A stretch of DNA of 33,162 bases from Gammaproteobacteria bacterium (GTDB lineage: Bacteria; Pseudomonadota; Gammaproteobacteria; Chromatiales; Chromatiaceae). The notes under the pieces were generated by a model. It was not told the origin of the DNA, ran no database searches, and saw only the letters and a list, made by a program, of their open reading frames with translations. Made by a program: the position numbers and the translations under genes. Position 1 is the first letter of the stretch. Every line of letters starts with the position of its first letter. The stretch is from NCBI GenBank assembly GCA_030065815.1, contig JASJCU010000017.1:1-33162 (forward strand). Direction: 5' to 3'. Positions 20,629 through 28,245 of the stretch are shown here, piece by piece.

Positions 20629-22659
20629 ATGATCACCTGTCACGCCAACCGCCTGTCCCGACTGCTGCTGTCATTGCTGTCACTCACGCTCGCCGCCGCG
20701 ACCCTGCTGCCCGGCACGGCCGTCGCGGCGCAGCCGCTGCTGATGGACGGCAAACAGTCCCTTTACCAACGCGTGCTGTCGGTACCCGGCGCGCGCCTGC
20801 ACGACGGCCCCGCAGGCGGCGCCGGCGACGCAGTGGTCCCGTTCACCGCCTACTACGTCTACGCGCGCCGCGGCGACTGGGTTCAGGTGGGCACCGGCCG
20901 CCACGGCGACACCGACGGCTGGCTGCGCGCCGGCGACACGATCGACTGGGCGCAGGGGCTGACCGTCGCGTTCCGCGAGGCCGACGGCCGTGACCGTGCG
21001 CTGCTGTTCCGCGATGCCGCAGCGCTGCGCGACCTCGCGCAGAACCGCGACCTCGACACCTACGGTGTGCTGTACGCGGCCGCCGCGGCCGGCGAGGCCA
21101 ACGCCGATTCGCCGGTGGTCGCGATCCAGCCGTCCGGCAAGCTCGACATCCGTGAGAACTTCTACCTGGTGCCGATCCTCAGCCACCAGGACCTGTACGT
21201 CGGCAGCGAACAGGCGCGCCTGCTGCAGGTGTCGAGCGTGCCGCTCGACAGCGACAAGCCGCTGCCGGCCGACGAACCGGCTGCGGCGCCGCCGGCGCGG
21301 GTCGCGAGCGCGCCGGCCGACGCCGTCGATACCGGCTACCGTGCCGGCCTTGTTTTCGCAATCGACGCGACGCTGTCGATGGATCCCTACATCGAGCGCA
21401 CGCGCGAGGCGGTCATGAAGATCTACGAGGCACTCGGCGACGCCGGCCTGCTCGGCAACGTCAACTTCGGCCTGGTTGCGTTCCGCGATTCGCCGCAGGT
21501 GGTGCCCGAACTCGAATACCTGTCGCGCACCTACGTCGATCTCGCCCAGGGCCGCAACCCCGGTGCCTTCCTGGCCCGCGTCAACGACCTGTCGGCAGCG
21601 ACCGCGTCGAGCCAGGACTTCATCGAGGACGCGTACGCCGGCGTCAAGCAGGCGCTCGACGAAATGCAGTGGTCGGACCATGCCGCGCGCTACCTGGTGC
21701 TGGTCACCGACGCCGGGCCGCGCACCGCCGCGGATCCGTTGTCCAGTACCGGCATGGATGCCGCTGCGCTGCGCGCCCTGGCACGCGAGAAGGGGGTCGC
21801 GATATTCGTGCTGCACCTGCTGACCGAGGCCAACAGCGCCGACCACCTGAGCGCCGCCGGACACTACCGCGAACTGGCCAAGTTCCCGGGCATCGGCAGC
21901 CTGTACTACGCGGTGCCGACCGGCGACATCGAGGAGTTCGGCCAAGTCCTCGACACGCTGGCCGGGCAGATCACGATGCAGGTGCAGATGGCCGCGGCGT
22001 CGCAGCCGCTGCCGCCGGCGCCACCACCCGAACCCGTGGTCGCCGAGCAGAGCGAGAACCCGCGTCTCGCCGAACTGCAGAGCAAGGTCGCGAGGCTCGG
22101 CTACGCGCTGCGCATGCAGTACCTGAAGCGCACCGAGGGCGAGAAGATCCCGAACGTGTTCAATGCCTGGCTGCTCGACCGCGACCTGCGCGACCCGGAA
22201 CAGCGCACGCTCGACGTCCAGGTGCTGCTGACCCGCGACCAGCTGTCGGACCTGCACGACATCCTCCGCGGCGTGCTGCAGACGGCCGAAGAGGGCCTGC
22301 TGTCGCCGCAGAATTTCCTCAATGAACTCAAGAGCCTGGCGGCGACCGTGTCGCGCGACCCGGAGCAGCTCGGCAGCACGACGGCGACCACCGCGGGCGC
22401 CGGCAACAGCCTCGCCGACCTCGGCTTCATGCGCGAGTACATCGAGGACCTGCCGTACACCGGCGAGGTCATGAACCTGTCGCTCGACGACTGGGAGACC
22501 TGGCCGGCGCGGCGGCAGATCGAGTTCCTGCACCGGCTCGAGGACAAGATCACGTACTACCGGGCGCTGCACGACCATACTGACCTGTGGGTCAGCCTGG
22601 ATGGTGGCGCGGTCGATGGGGATTCGGTGTTTCCGGTGGCACTGGAGATGCTGCCGTGA
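20629..22659 (+). CDS. Exported VWA-domain protein resembling the C-terminal half of T6SS kinase PpkA
   Basis: A 676-residue protein with a signal peptide (LLLSLLSLTLAAATLLPGTAVAA, residues about 11-33). An SH3-like region follows (KQSLYQRVLSVPGARLHDGP, YYVYARRGDWVQVGTG). The von Willebrand A domain (about 240-440) has the MIDAS loop DATLSM, then FGLVAFRDSPQVVPELEYLSR, FIEDAYAGVKQALDEM and YLVLVTDAGPRTAADPLSSTG. A Pro-rich linker and a C-terminal helical region complete it. From memory, the extended VWA blocks (VAFR..., EDAYAGV, TDAG...DPLSSTG) match the periplasmic half of PpkA, the Ser/Thr kinase of type VI secretion, but no kinase domain exists here. ATG 20629 is chosen for the signal peptide; the frame is open upstream to 20371. 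It shares strand and neighbourhood with TagT/TagS-like genes. Confidence 0.83.
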   Translation: MITCHANRLSRLLLSLLSLTLAAATLLPGTAVAAQPLLMDGKQSLYQRVLSVPGARLHDGPAGGAGDAVVPFTAYYVYARRGDWVQVGTGRHGDTDGWLRAGDTIDWAQGLTVAFREADGRDRALLFRDAAALRDLAQNRDLDTYGVLYAAAAAGEANADSPVVAIQPSGKLDIRENFYLVPILSHQDLYVGSEQARLLQVSSVPLDSDKPLPADEPAAAPPARVASAPADAVDTGYRAGLVFAIDATLSMDPYIERTREAVMKIYEALGDAGLLGNVNFGLVAFRDSPQVVPELEYLSRTYVDLAQGRNPGAFLARVNDLSAATASSQDFIEDAYAGVKQALDEMQWSDHAARYLVLVTDAGPRTAADPLSSTGMDAAALRALAREKGVAIFVLHLLTEANSADHLSAAGHYRELAKFPGIGSLYYAVPTGDIEEFGQVLDTLAGQITMQVQMAAASQPLPPAPPPEPVVAEQSENPRLAELQSKVARLGYALRMQYLKRTEGEKIPNVFNAWLLDRDLRDPEQRTLDVQVLLTRDQLSDLHDILRGVLQTAEEGLLSPQNFLNELKSLAATVSRDPEQLGSTTATTAGAGNSLADLGFMREYIEDLPYTGEVMNLSLDDWETWPARRQIEFLHRLEDKITYYRALHDHTDLWVSLDGGAVDGDSVFPVALEMLP

Positions 22660-22689
22660 CTGTTCGCAGCTCGGGGATTATTTGAGTTG

Positions 22690-22942
22690 AACGCGCTGAC
22701 GCGCGAGGTTTCTTTTTGACAGCGCTCGGCGGAGCGCGCCCGCGGTACTTTTCTTTGCTTGCCCAAAGAAAAGTACCCAAAAGAAAAGGCCCCCGACGAC
22801 TTGCCCCTCGCCGTTGGCGAGGGGTTCCCTGCGCTTCTCGGCCCAAAACGGGCGCTGCGGAACTCCCTCGCTGCGCTCGGTCAGACAGTCCTCGCGCTAG
22901 TCCGTTTTGCGCCTGCGATGCTCGGCGGCGTCAACGGGACTG
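22690..22942 (+). repeat. Structured dispersed repeat, copy 1
   Basis: About 250 nt that recur in inverted orientation at 23008-23252. From the left it holds CGCGCTGACGCGCG, a GCGCTC-GGCG-GAGCGC hairpin, a 14-bp stem at 22744-22777 (GGTACTTTTCTTTG paired with CAAAGAAAAGTACC), a 9-bp triloop hairpin at 22804-22824 (CCCCTCGCC), and a long-range stem joining 22844-22851 to 22902-22909. It ends near GCGATGCTCGGC. Short frames inside it are not real genes. Confidence 0.85.
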
Positions 22943-23007
22943 GGGGTGCGTGCTGCAGGCCCGATAGTGATTCGGCAGGCCACTCAGTAGGCTACGAAGC
23001 CCCCGGG

Positions 23008-23252
23008 GTCCCCGTTGGTGCAGCCGAGCATCGCAGCCGTTTCCGGGAAAAAGCGCGTGCATGTCTGACCGACCGAAGGGAGGGAGTTCACGCGCGCCGG
23101 AAACGGCGAGAAGCGCAGGGCAGTCGGCGCGCAGCGCCGACCAAGCCTTCGGGGTGCCCTTTCTTTTGCCTTCTTTTCTTTGGGCAAGCAAAGAAAAGAA
23201 GGGCGGGCGCGCTCCGCCGAGCGCTTTCAAAAAAGCCGCGCGTCAGCGCGAA
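23008..23252 (-). repeat. Structured dispersed repeat, copy 2 (inverted)
   Basis: Read on the minus strand this follows the same order as copy 1. The 14-bp hairpin is at 23169-23202 (CCTTCTTTTCTTTG with CAAAGAAAAGAAGG), the triloop hairpin at 23123-23141 (GTCGGCGC with GCGCCGAC), and the long-range stem joins 23036-23046 to 23097-23107 (GCCGTTTCCGG with CCGGAAACGGC). Stems persist although their bases differ from copy 1. It ends about 60 bp before the ABC ATPase gene. Confidence 0.85.
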
Positions 23253-23314
23253 CGAAACCGAACGACCTGGCGTGTGCAGAGTCACACCCACATGAAGCAA
23301 GGGCCCGACACGCC

Positions 23315-24079
23315 GTGGCGCAAAACGTCTTCCAATCGAGAAACAAGGCCAAGCCCATCGTCTATCACCTGCGCGACGTGATCCGCGACCGCGCGTCCGA
23401 AGGCGTCACGTTTCGGCTGCGCGTGCCGTCGCTGCAGATCACCCAGGGCGAGAAGATCGCGCTGATCGGCGAATCCGGATGCGGCAAGTCGACCCTGCTC
23501 GACATGCTCGCGTTCATCTCGCAGCCGACCGACCTGGCCGCCTACCGCTTTCGCCCGGACATCGACATCGACGCGATCGACGTCGCGCGGATGTGGAAGA
23601 AGCGCCAGATGAACCGGCTCGGCGACCTGCGCAAGCGCCACATCGGCTATGTCATGCAGACCGGCGGCCTGCTGCCCTACCTGACCGTGCGCGACAACAT
23701 GCTGCTGTCGCGCTCGGTGCTCGGCCTCGGCGACGACGGCACCGTCGATTCGCTGGCCCGCGAACTCGGTATCGCCCGGCACCTCGACAAACGCCCCGAC
23801 ACGCTGTCGGTCGGCGAGCGTCAGCGCGTCGCGATCGGCCGCGCGCTGGCCCACGAGCCGTCGATCGTGATCGCCGACGAACCGACCGCGTCGGTCGACC
23901 CGTTCGCGGCCGAGAAGATCATGTCGCTGTTCATCGAGCTGGCCGAGCACCGCAACATCACGGTCGTCGTCGCCAGCCACGCCTGGCGCCACATAAAGCG
24001 CCTCGGCCTGCGCCGCCTCGCCCACCACACCCAGCGATCGAAGGACGGCCGGACCACCGAGACCGTCGTCAACGGCTGA
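23315..24079 (+). CDS. ABC transporter ATPase (LolD/MacB type, TagT-like)
   Basis: A 254-residue cytoplasmic ATPase with Walker A GESGCGKST, Q-loop YVMQTGG, signature LSVGERQRVAIGRAL, Walker B IVIADEPTASVDP and switch His in VVVASHAW. The class is that which drives FtsX-like permeases (lipoprotein sorting, macrolide export, or TagT in the type VI phosphorylation pathway). The frame is open through the preceding repeat, so the far-upstream ATG at 23180 is an artefact. I take GTG 23315, which gives MAQNVFQSRNKAKPIVYHLRDV; the Shine-Dalgarno (AAGGG, about 12 nt away) is poor, so a later start is possible. The permease gene follows after 7 nt, so the pair is surely co-transcribed. Confidence 0.88.
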   Translation: MAQNVFQSRNKAKPIVYHLRDVIRDRASEGVTFRLRVPSLQITQGEKIALIGESGCGKSTLLDMLAFISQPTDLAAYRFRPDIDIDAIDVARMWKKRQMNRLGDLRKRHIGYVMQTGGLLPYLTVRDNMLLSRSVLGLGDDGTVDSLARELGIARHLDKRPDTLSVGERQRVAIGRALAHEPSIVIADEPTASVDPFAAEKIMSLFIELAEHRNITVVVASHAWRHIKRLGLRRLAHHTQRSKDGRTTETVVNG

Positions 24080-24086
24080 GTTCGCG

Positions 24087-25292
24087 ATGCGACTGATCAA
24101 GACACTCCGCCTGGCATCGCGCGACTACGCCCACGAATGGCAGATGTCGGGCTGTTTCGTCCTCGCACTGGCCGCGGTGCTCGGACCGATGCTGGTGCTG
24201 TTCGGCCTGAAGTTCGGCATCGTCGGCGGCATGGTCGAGCAACTGGTCGAAGACCCGGAGAACCGCGAGGTGCGACCGGTCAGCAGCGGGCGCTTCGATC
24301 TCGACTGGTTCGGCAACATGGCGCGGCACCCCGACGTCGCGTTCGTCGTGCCGCGTACGCGCAGCATCGCCGCGACCGCCGAACTGAGCAGCGCCCGGTC
24401 GTCGCGCATCGTCCGCAGCGAGCTGATCCCGTCCGGTCCCGGCGAGCCGCTGCTGCCGGCCGACGCCGCGCTGCCGGATGGCCTGAACAGCGTCGTGCTG
24501 TCGCCGAGCGCGGCCGAGAAGCTCGACGCGGCGCCCGGCGACACGATCAGCGCCAGCGTCACGCGCCGCTTTGCCGGCAGCAAGCAGCGCGTGCACGTCG
24601 AGCTGAGCGTGGCCGGCATCGCCCCGGTGGCGGCGTTCGCGCGCGACGGTGCGTTCGCCGACGTGCGCCTCGTCGAGGCCTTCGAGGAGTACCGCGACGG
24701 CCGCGCGGTGCCGGAACTCGGCTGGCGCGGCGACCCGCCGGCGGCACAGCGCAGCTACCCCGGATTCCGCCTGTATGCCACGTCGATCTACGACGTCGAG
24801 GGGCTGCGCAACGCGCTGACCGAGCAGGGTATCGAGGTGCGCACCAAGGCCGCCGACATCGAGCTGGTCATGCGCATGGACCGCAACCTGTCGGCAATCT
24901 ACTGGTCGATAGCGGTGATCGGCCTGATCGGCTTCTCGCTGTCGCTCGGCGCCAGCCTGTGGGCCAACGTCGACCGCAAGCGCAAGGAGCTGTCGGTACT
25001 GCGCCTGGTCGGTTTTCGCACCGGCGACATCGTCTGGTTCCCGGTCACCCAGGCCTTCTACACCGGGCTGTTCGGCTGGCTGCTCGCGGTCGGCATCTAT
25101 GTCGCCGCGGCCTACGCGATCAACACCATGCTCGCCGACCAGCTGGCCAACGGTCAGCAGGTCTGCGTGCTGCTGCCCGAGCACTACGCGCTGGCGCTCG
25201 CCGTCACGCTCGGCGCGGCCGTGCTGGCCGCGGCGCTGGCCGGGTTCCGCTCGGCCCGCATCGAGCCCTCCGACGGCCTGCGCGAGATCTAG
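24087..25292 (+). CDS. FtsX-like ABC permease (TagS-like)
   Basis: A 401-residue inner-membrane permease with one N-terminal helix (MSGCFVLALAAVLGPMLVLFGL, about residues 21-42), a periplasmic domain of about 220 residues and three C-terminal helices (IYWSIAVIGLIGFSLSLGASLW, FYTGLFGWLLAVGIYVAAAYA, ALAVTLGAAVLAAALAGFR). That is the four-helix FtsX/MacB topology. KRKELSVLRLVGFRTGDI is the coupling-helix region typical of the family. The N-terminal EWQMSGCFVLALAAVLGPMLVLFGLKFG and VAFVVPRTRSIAAT resemble, from memory, TagS of the type VI secretion threonine-phosphorylation pathway, in which TagT/TagS act upstream of PpkA. The ATG lies 7 nt after the ATPase stop. Substrate unknown. Confidence 0.87.
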   Translation: MRLIKTLRLASRDYAHEWQMSGCFVLALAAVLGPMLVLFGLKFGIVGGMVEQLVEDPENREVRPVSSGRFDLDWFGNMARHPDVAFVVPRTRSIAATAELSSARSSRIVRSELIPSGPGEPLLPADAALPDGLNSVVLSPSAAEKLDAAPGDTISASVTRRFAGSKQRVHVELSVAGIAPVAAFARDGAFADVRLVEAFEEYRDGRAVPELGWRGDPPAAQRSYPGFRLYATSIYDVEGLRNALTEQGIEVRTKAADIELVMRMDRNLSAIYWSIAVIGLIGFSLSLGASLWANVDRKRKELSVLRLVGFRTGDIVWFPVTQAFYTGLFGWLLAVGIYVAAAYAINTMLADQLANGQQVCVLLPEHYALALAVTLGAAVLAAALAGFRSARIEPSDGLREI

Positions 25293-25762
25293 CCAGGCCG
25301 CGGCAGCGGGGCTCAGGGCCTGCGGCAGGGTTCGGCCCATCGCACTGCCCGGCCCCGTGCCGGCCGGACGCGCAGCTTCGCGGCGCGTGGATCCGGTGCC
25401 GGGCCGAGGCGCCGGGTTGACGCGTTGGCCGGGCGCGACCGAACCGCCGCTGGCGGTCTGGCGCGCAGCGCGCGGAGACACCCAACCCGACGACCGCTGT
25501 CGCCACCAGCCGGCCGCAGACCCGGCCGCGGCGCGCGCGACCCCGCCGTGGCCCCGGGGCGCACGGCGTCGTCTACGACCGGTGTCCTCGCAACACCGGG
25601 CATTGCGCGAAAAAAAGCTTTTCGCTCAGCGCGTTACATCAGCGGGACCGTTCGACAGGTCGCCGTTCCGGCTGCCGCGAGGGCGGCGCAGGCGACCGTT
25701 CAGCGGCCGTTCAGCGTCGCCGGTCCAGGGTTGCAGCAGGTAATCCAACAGGAGCGCAAACC
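25293..25762. other. 470-bp gap: GC-rich stretch, two hairpins, then promoter region
   Basis: No credible gene. CCGGTGT/ACACCGG form a 7-bp hairpin at 25579-25599, and GCGAAAA/TTTTCGC one at 25607-25625. Neither has a proper T-run, though together they could end the ABC operon. The right end carries the direct repeat listed separately. Confidence 0.45.
25696..25716 (+). promoter_or_regulatory. Tandem CCGTTCAGCG direct repeat, possible response-regulator site
   Basis: CCGTTCAGCG occurs at 25696-25705 and again at 25707-25716, a period of 11 bp. Looser copies (CCGTTCGACA, CCGTTCCGGC) lie within the preceding 50 bp. Direct repeats one helical turn apart are the usual binding geometry of OmpR/PhoB-family regulators. 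The site ends 46 bp before the ATG of the small exported protein, close to a -35 position. Confidence 0.45.
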
Positions 25763-26044
25763 ATGCGACTGTCGACCCTGATCCTGACCACCGCCCTGGT
25801 ATTTGGCGCCGGCTATACCGGCAACGCGCTGGCCCACGACTACGGCGGTCGCAGCTATGGCTACGGCTACGGTCACTACGACCGCGACGTCTACCGTTAC
25901 CGCCGCCATGGCCACCGCCGCGGCTACGACCGCGGCCGACGTCATTGGCGCGACAAGCGCCGCGCGTTCCGCAAGCACTACCGGCCGTATTACCGCGACC
26001 GCGACAGCTGGTACGGCATCCACCTGTTCCTCGGCGGACACTGA
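25763..26044 (+). CDS. Small exported Tyr/Arg/His-rich protein
   Basis: A 93-residue protein with a clean signal peptide (residues 1-24, MRLSTLILTTALVFGAGYTGNALA). The mature part consists almost wholly of Tyr, Arg, His, Gly and Asp (HDYGGRSYGYGYGHYDRD, RYRRHGHRRGYDRGRRHWRD, HYRPYYRDRDSWYG), ending GIHLFLGGH. Such peptides occur widely in Proteobacteria as hypothetical periplasmic or outer-surface proteins; high basicity with aromatic repeats suggests binding to polyanions or metals, an inference only. AGGAG lies 9 nt before the ATG, supporting the start. The tandem repeat upstream suggests inducible expression. It is convergent with the TAXI-type gene. Confidence 0.82.
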   Translation: MRLSTLILTTALVFGAGYTGNALAHDYGGRSYGYGYGHYDRDVYRYRRHGHRRGYDRGRRHWRDKRRAFRKHYRPYYRDRDSWYGIHLFLGGH

Positions 26045-26060
26045 CGGGCCGGCGCGCCGC

Positions 26061-27359
26061 TCAGCCGCCGGCCGCATCGATCTGGCGGCGGACCAGGTCG
26101 ATGTGCTGGCGCAGGTGATACAGCTGGTCGGTGAACGACAGCGGCACCTTGACCCGCTGTACCTCCGACTCGATGCGGTCGAGCTCGTCGCGCACCCACT
26201 GCGGCTCGTGGCGGCCGTCGGCCAGCCCGGCCTCGGCGCGCTCGAGCTCGTCGTACCAGCGGTACACGCGCGCGCGCATCCGCCAGGTGTAGATCGGCGG
26301 CATGACCTTGAGCAGCGGCAGCAGCAGTACCAGCAACGGCAGCAGCATGACCTTGAGCCGGTCGACCAGCGACGCCGCCCAGAACGGCAGGAAACGCTGC
26401 AGCAGCGGCGGGCCGTGCTCGTAGAAGCGGTCGGCCTCGGCGCTCAGCGGGTAGGCCAGCAGTGCCGGCTGCGGGAACTCGTCGTGCTCCTCGAACCAGC
26501 CGCCGTCGCGGTGCACCTGGGTCGCGGCCTGCAGCATCAGGTCGATGACCGCCGGGTGCAGATCGGGGTGGACGACCAGGTTCGCCGCCGGCGCCAACAG
26601 GCGTACCGGGCGCGACGGGATATCGGCCGCCAGGTCCAGCGCGCCGCGCGGCAACAGCAGGCTGTTCAGGAAGCGGTAGCGCCGCGTGTAGGCGTCGGCA
26701 CGGGCGAAATCGGCGGCGCTGAACTCGGGATGACGCAACAGCAGCTCGATCAGCGGACTCTCGGCCGAGATCACGAAGAACGCGGCGTCGACGACGCCGC
26801 CGAGCAGGGCATCGACGGCACCCTGCCCGCCCTCGCCGACCCAATTCGCGGTCTCCGCCGCGAGGCCGTTGTCGCGCAGCAGGCGCGCCACCAGCGCGCG
26901 GGTACCCGAGCCCTCGGGGCCGACCGCGACGCGCAGGCCGTCGAGGTCGCGTAGATCGCGCAGCGTGCGGTCACGGCGGTGGAACAGCCACAGCGGCTCG
27001 TAGTAGACGCTGCCGAGCGACTGCAGCGCGACGCCATCGGCGTCGGCGTCGGTCGGCGTCTCGACGCCACCCTGGACCAGCGCCAGCGAGACCTCGCCGG
27101 CACGCAGCAGGCGGATGTTCTCGACCGAGCCGGCGGTCGGCTGCAGCTCGAGCTCGATGCCCTCGCGCGCCAGGTACGCGGCATAGCGCCTGGCGAAGCC
27201 GTGGTAGGCGCCTTCCGGGCTGCCGGTCGCCATGACGACGCGATCCGGCGGCGCCGGCTTGATGAACTGGAACGCGACGACGAATGCCACGATCACGAGC
27301 AGCGCCGCGGGTCCGAAGATCTTCATCTGGTGCTTCGCCGGGTGTCGGTCATGCGCCAT
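26061..27359 (-). CDS. TAXI-family TRAP transporter solute receptor with C-terminal membrane helices
   Basis: A 432-residue protein. After an N-terminal membrane helix (IFGPAALLVIVAFVVAFQFI, residues 14-33) is a periplasmic binding domain: VVMATGSPEGAYHGFARRYAAYL, the family's opening motif with the GS-x-x-GxY-x-G pattern, then ELQPTAGSVENIRLLRAGEVSLALVQGG, GLRVAVGPEGSGTRALVARLL and DALLGGVVDAAFFVI. A second hydrophobic block (KVMLLPLLVLLLPLLKVMPPI, about 345-365) and a charged coiled-coil-like tail follow, so it is a membrane-bound variant and not a free receptor. No TRAP permease gene is nearby. ATG 27359 is chosen because GGAGGAGAGAGG directly precedes it; an open frame continues upstream without merit. 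Confidence 0.87.
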   Translation of the reverse strand: MAHDRHPAKHQMKIFGPAALLVIVAFVVAFQFIKPAPPDRVVMATGSPEGAYHGFARRYAAYLAREGIELELQPTAGSVENIRLLRAGEVSLALVQGGVETPTDADADGVALQSLGSVYYEPLWLFHRRDRTLRDLRDLDGLRVAVGPEGSGTRALVARLLRDNGLAAETANWVGEGGQGAVDALLGGVVDAAFFVISAESPLIELLLRHPEFSAADFARADAYTRRYRFLNSLLLPRGALDLAADIPSRPVRLLAPAANLVVHPDLHPAVIDLMLQAATQVHRDGGWFEEHDEFPQPALLAYPLSAEADRFYEHGPPLLQRFLPFWAASLVDRLKVMLLPLLVLLLPLLKVMPPIYTWRMRARVYRWYDELERAEAGLADGRHEPQWVRDELDRIESEVQRVKVPLSFTDQLYHLRQHIDLVRRQIDAAGG

Positions 27360-27546
27360 CGGCCTCTCTCCTCCAAGCGATTGCGCCGCCGCGACGCACG
27401 GGTCGGGCGCATCGCAGCAACGGTTGTCGGTGGCGTGTCGAACCCCGGCGCCCAGCCAGGTATCCGCACGCGCGGCGCCGGCGGCCGATCCTGCCGGCCG
27501 GCGCGCCGGGCACGGCGGTGCATCGGCGGGGGCGCGACCTGCCGCT

Positions 27547-28233
27547 TCACAACAGCTGCTCGACCAAGGTCGACAGCTCGACGATCTCGAGATCGGCACG
27601 CGCCAGCGCCTGCGGCCACGGCCGGTCGTGGCGATTGACCCAGACCGTCGACAGGCCGAGGCGGCGCGCCGCCGCGACGTCGCGCTGCGGATCATCGCCG
27701 ACGTGCAGGAATCCGTCGAGTGCGATACCACTGCGTTCGCTCGCGGCATGGAAGATCGCCGGATCGGGCTTGGCCGCGCCGACCTCGGCCGCGGTCAGCG
27801 AGATATCGAAACTCGCATGCAGCGGCGTGTGCTCGATCTGGGAATTGCCGTTGGTCACCGAGACCAGCACGAAACGCCGGCGCAGCCGATTAAGGCCGTC
27901 GGCCACGTCGTCATAAGGCGTGACCCGGTTGCGCGCGGCTCGGAACACGTCGCTGGCCGCATGCGCCAGTTCCGCGGGATAGCCGTCGGCGGCGAGCAGC
28001 GGCGCCAGCGAGCGCAGGCGCAGCTCGGTCATGTCGTGCGCGATGTGCGGCTGCTGCCGGGCCAGGGCCATGCGCTGCTCGCGCAGGCCTTCGACGTCGT
28101 AGCGCGCGGTCAGCCGCGGACTGTGTTCGCGCAGCCAGTCGTACCAGGCCTGCTCGGCGGCGCGGATCACCGGCGCGCACGGCCACAGCGTGTCGTCGAG
28201 GTCGAAGCAGATCAGGCGGACGTGGTCGAACAT
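27547..28233 (-). CDS. HAD-superfamily phosphatase (YigB-like)
   Basis: A 228-residue soluble hydrolase with all HAD motifs: I, FDLDDTLW with nucleophile and acid aspartates (residues 10-17); II, VSVTNGN; III, the lysine in GAAKPDPAIF; IV, HVGDDPQRDVAAARRLG. The helical cap after motif I and the total length fit the YigB/HAD-IA group, whose E. coli member dephosphorylates FMN. The true substrate here is not determinable. ATG 28233 directly precedes motif I. It lies 12 nt after the nucleotidyltransferase stop, so it belongs to the same transcript as the HPr-rel-A cassette. A 187-bp gap separates it from the downstream receptor gene. Confidence 0.9.
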   Translation of the reverse strand: MFDHVRLICFDLDDTLWPCAPVIRAAEQAWYDWLREHSPRLTARYDVEGLREQRMALARQQPHIAHDMTELRLRSLAPLLAADGYPAELAHAASDVFRAARNRVTPYDDVADGLNRLRRRFVLVSVTNGNSQIEHTPLHASFDISLTAAEVGAAKPDPAIFHAASERSGIALDGFLHVGDDPQRDVAAARRLGLSTVWVNRHDRPWPQALARADLEIVELSTLVEQLL

Positions 28234-28245
28234 CGCGGGCCCAGG

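Noticed and set aside
22716-23381. Several short open frames (for example at 22716, 22759, 22931 and 23061) between the VWA and ABC genes
   Set aside because: They lie inside the inverted structured repeats, on both strands and in several frames. Their products are Lys/Arg/Ser-rich translations of hairpins, a common source of spurious hypothetical proteins.
25603-25628. A-run/T-run hairpin as intrinsic terminator of the ABC operon
   Set aside because: The 7-bp stem is symmetric and no T-run follows it; it is over 300 bp from the stop codon.
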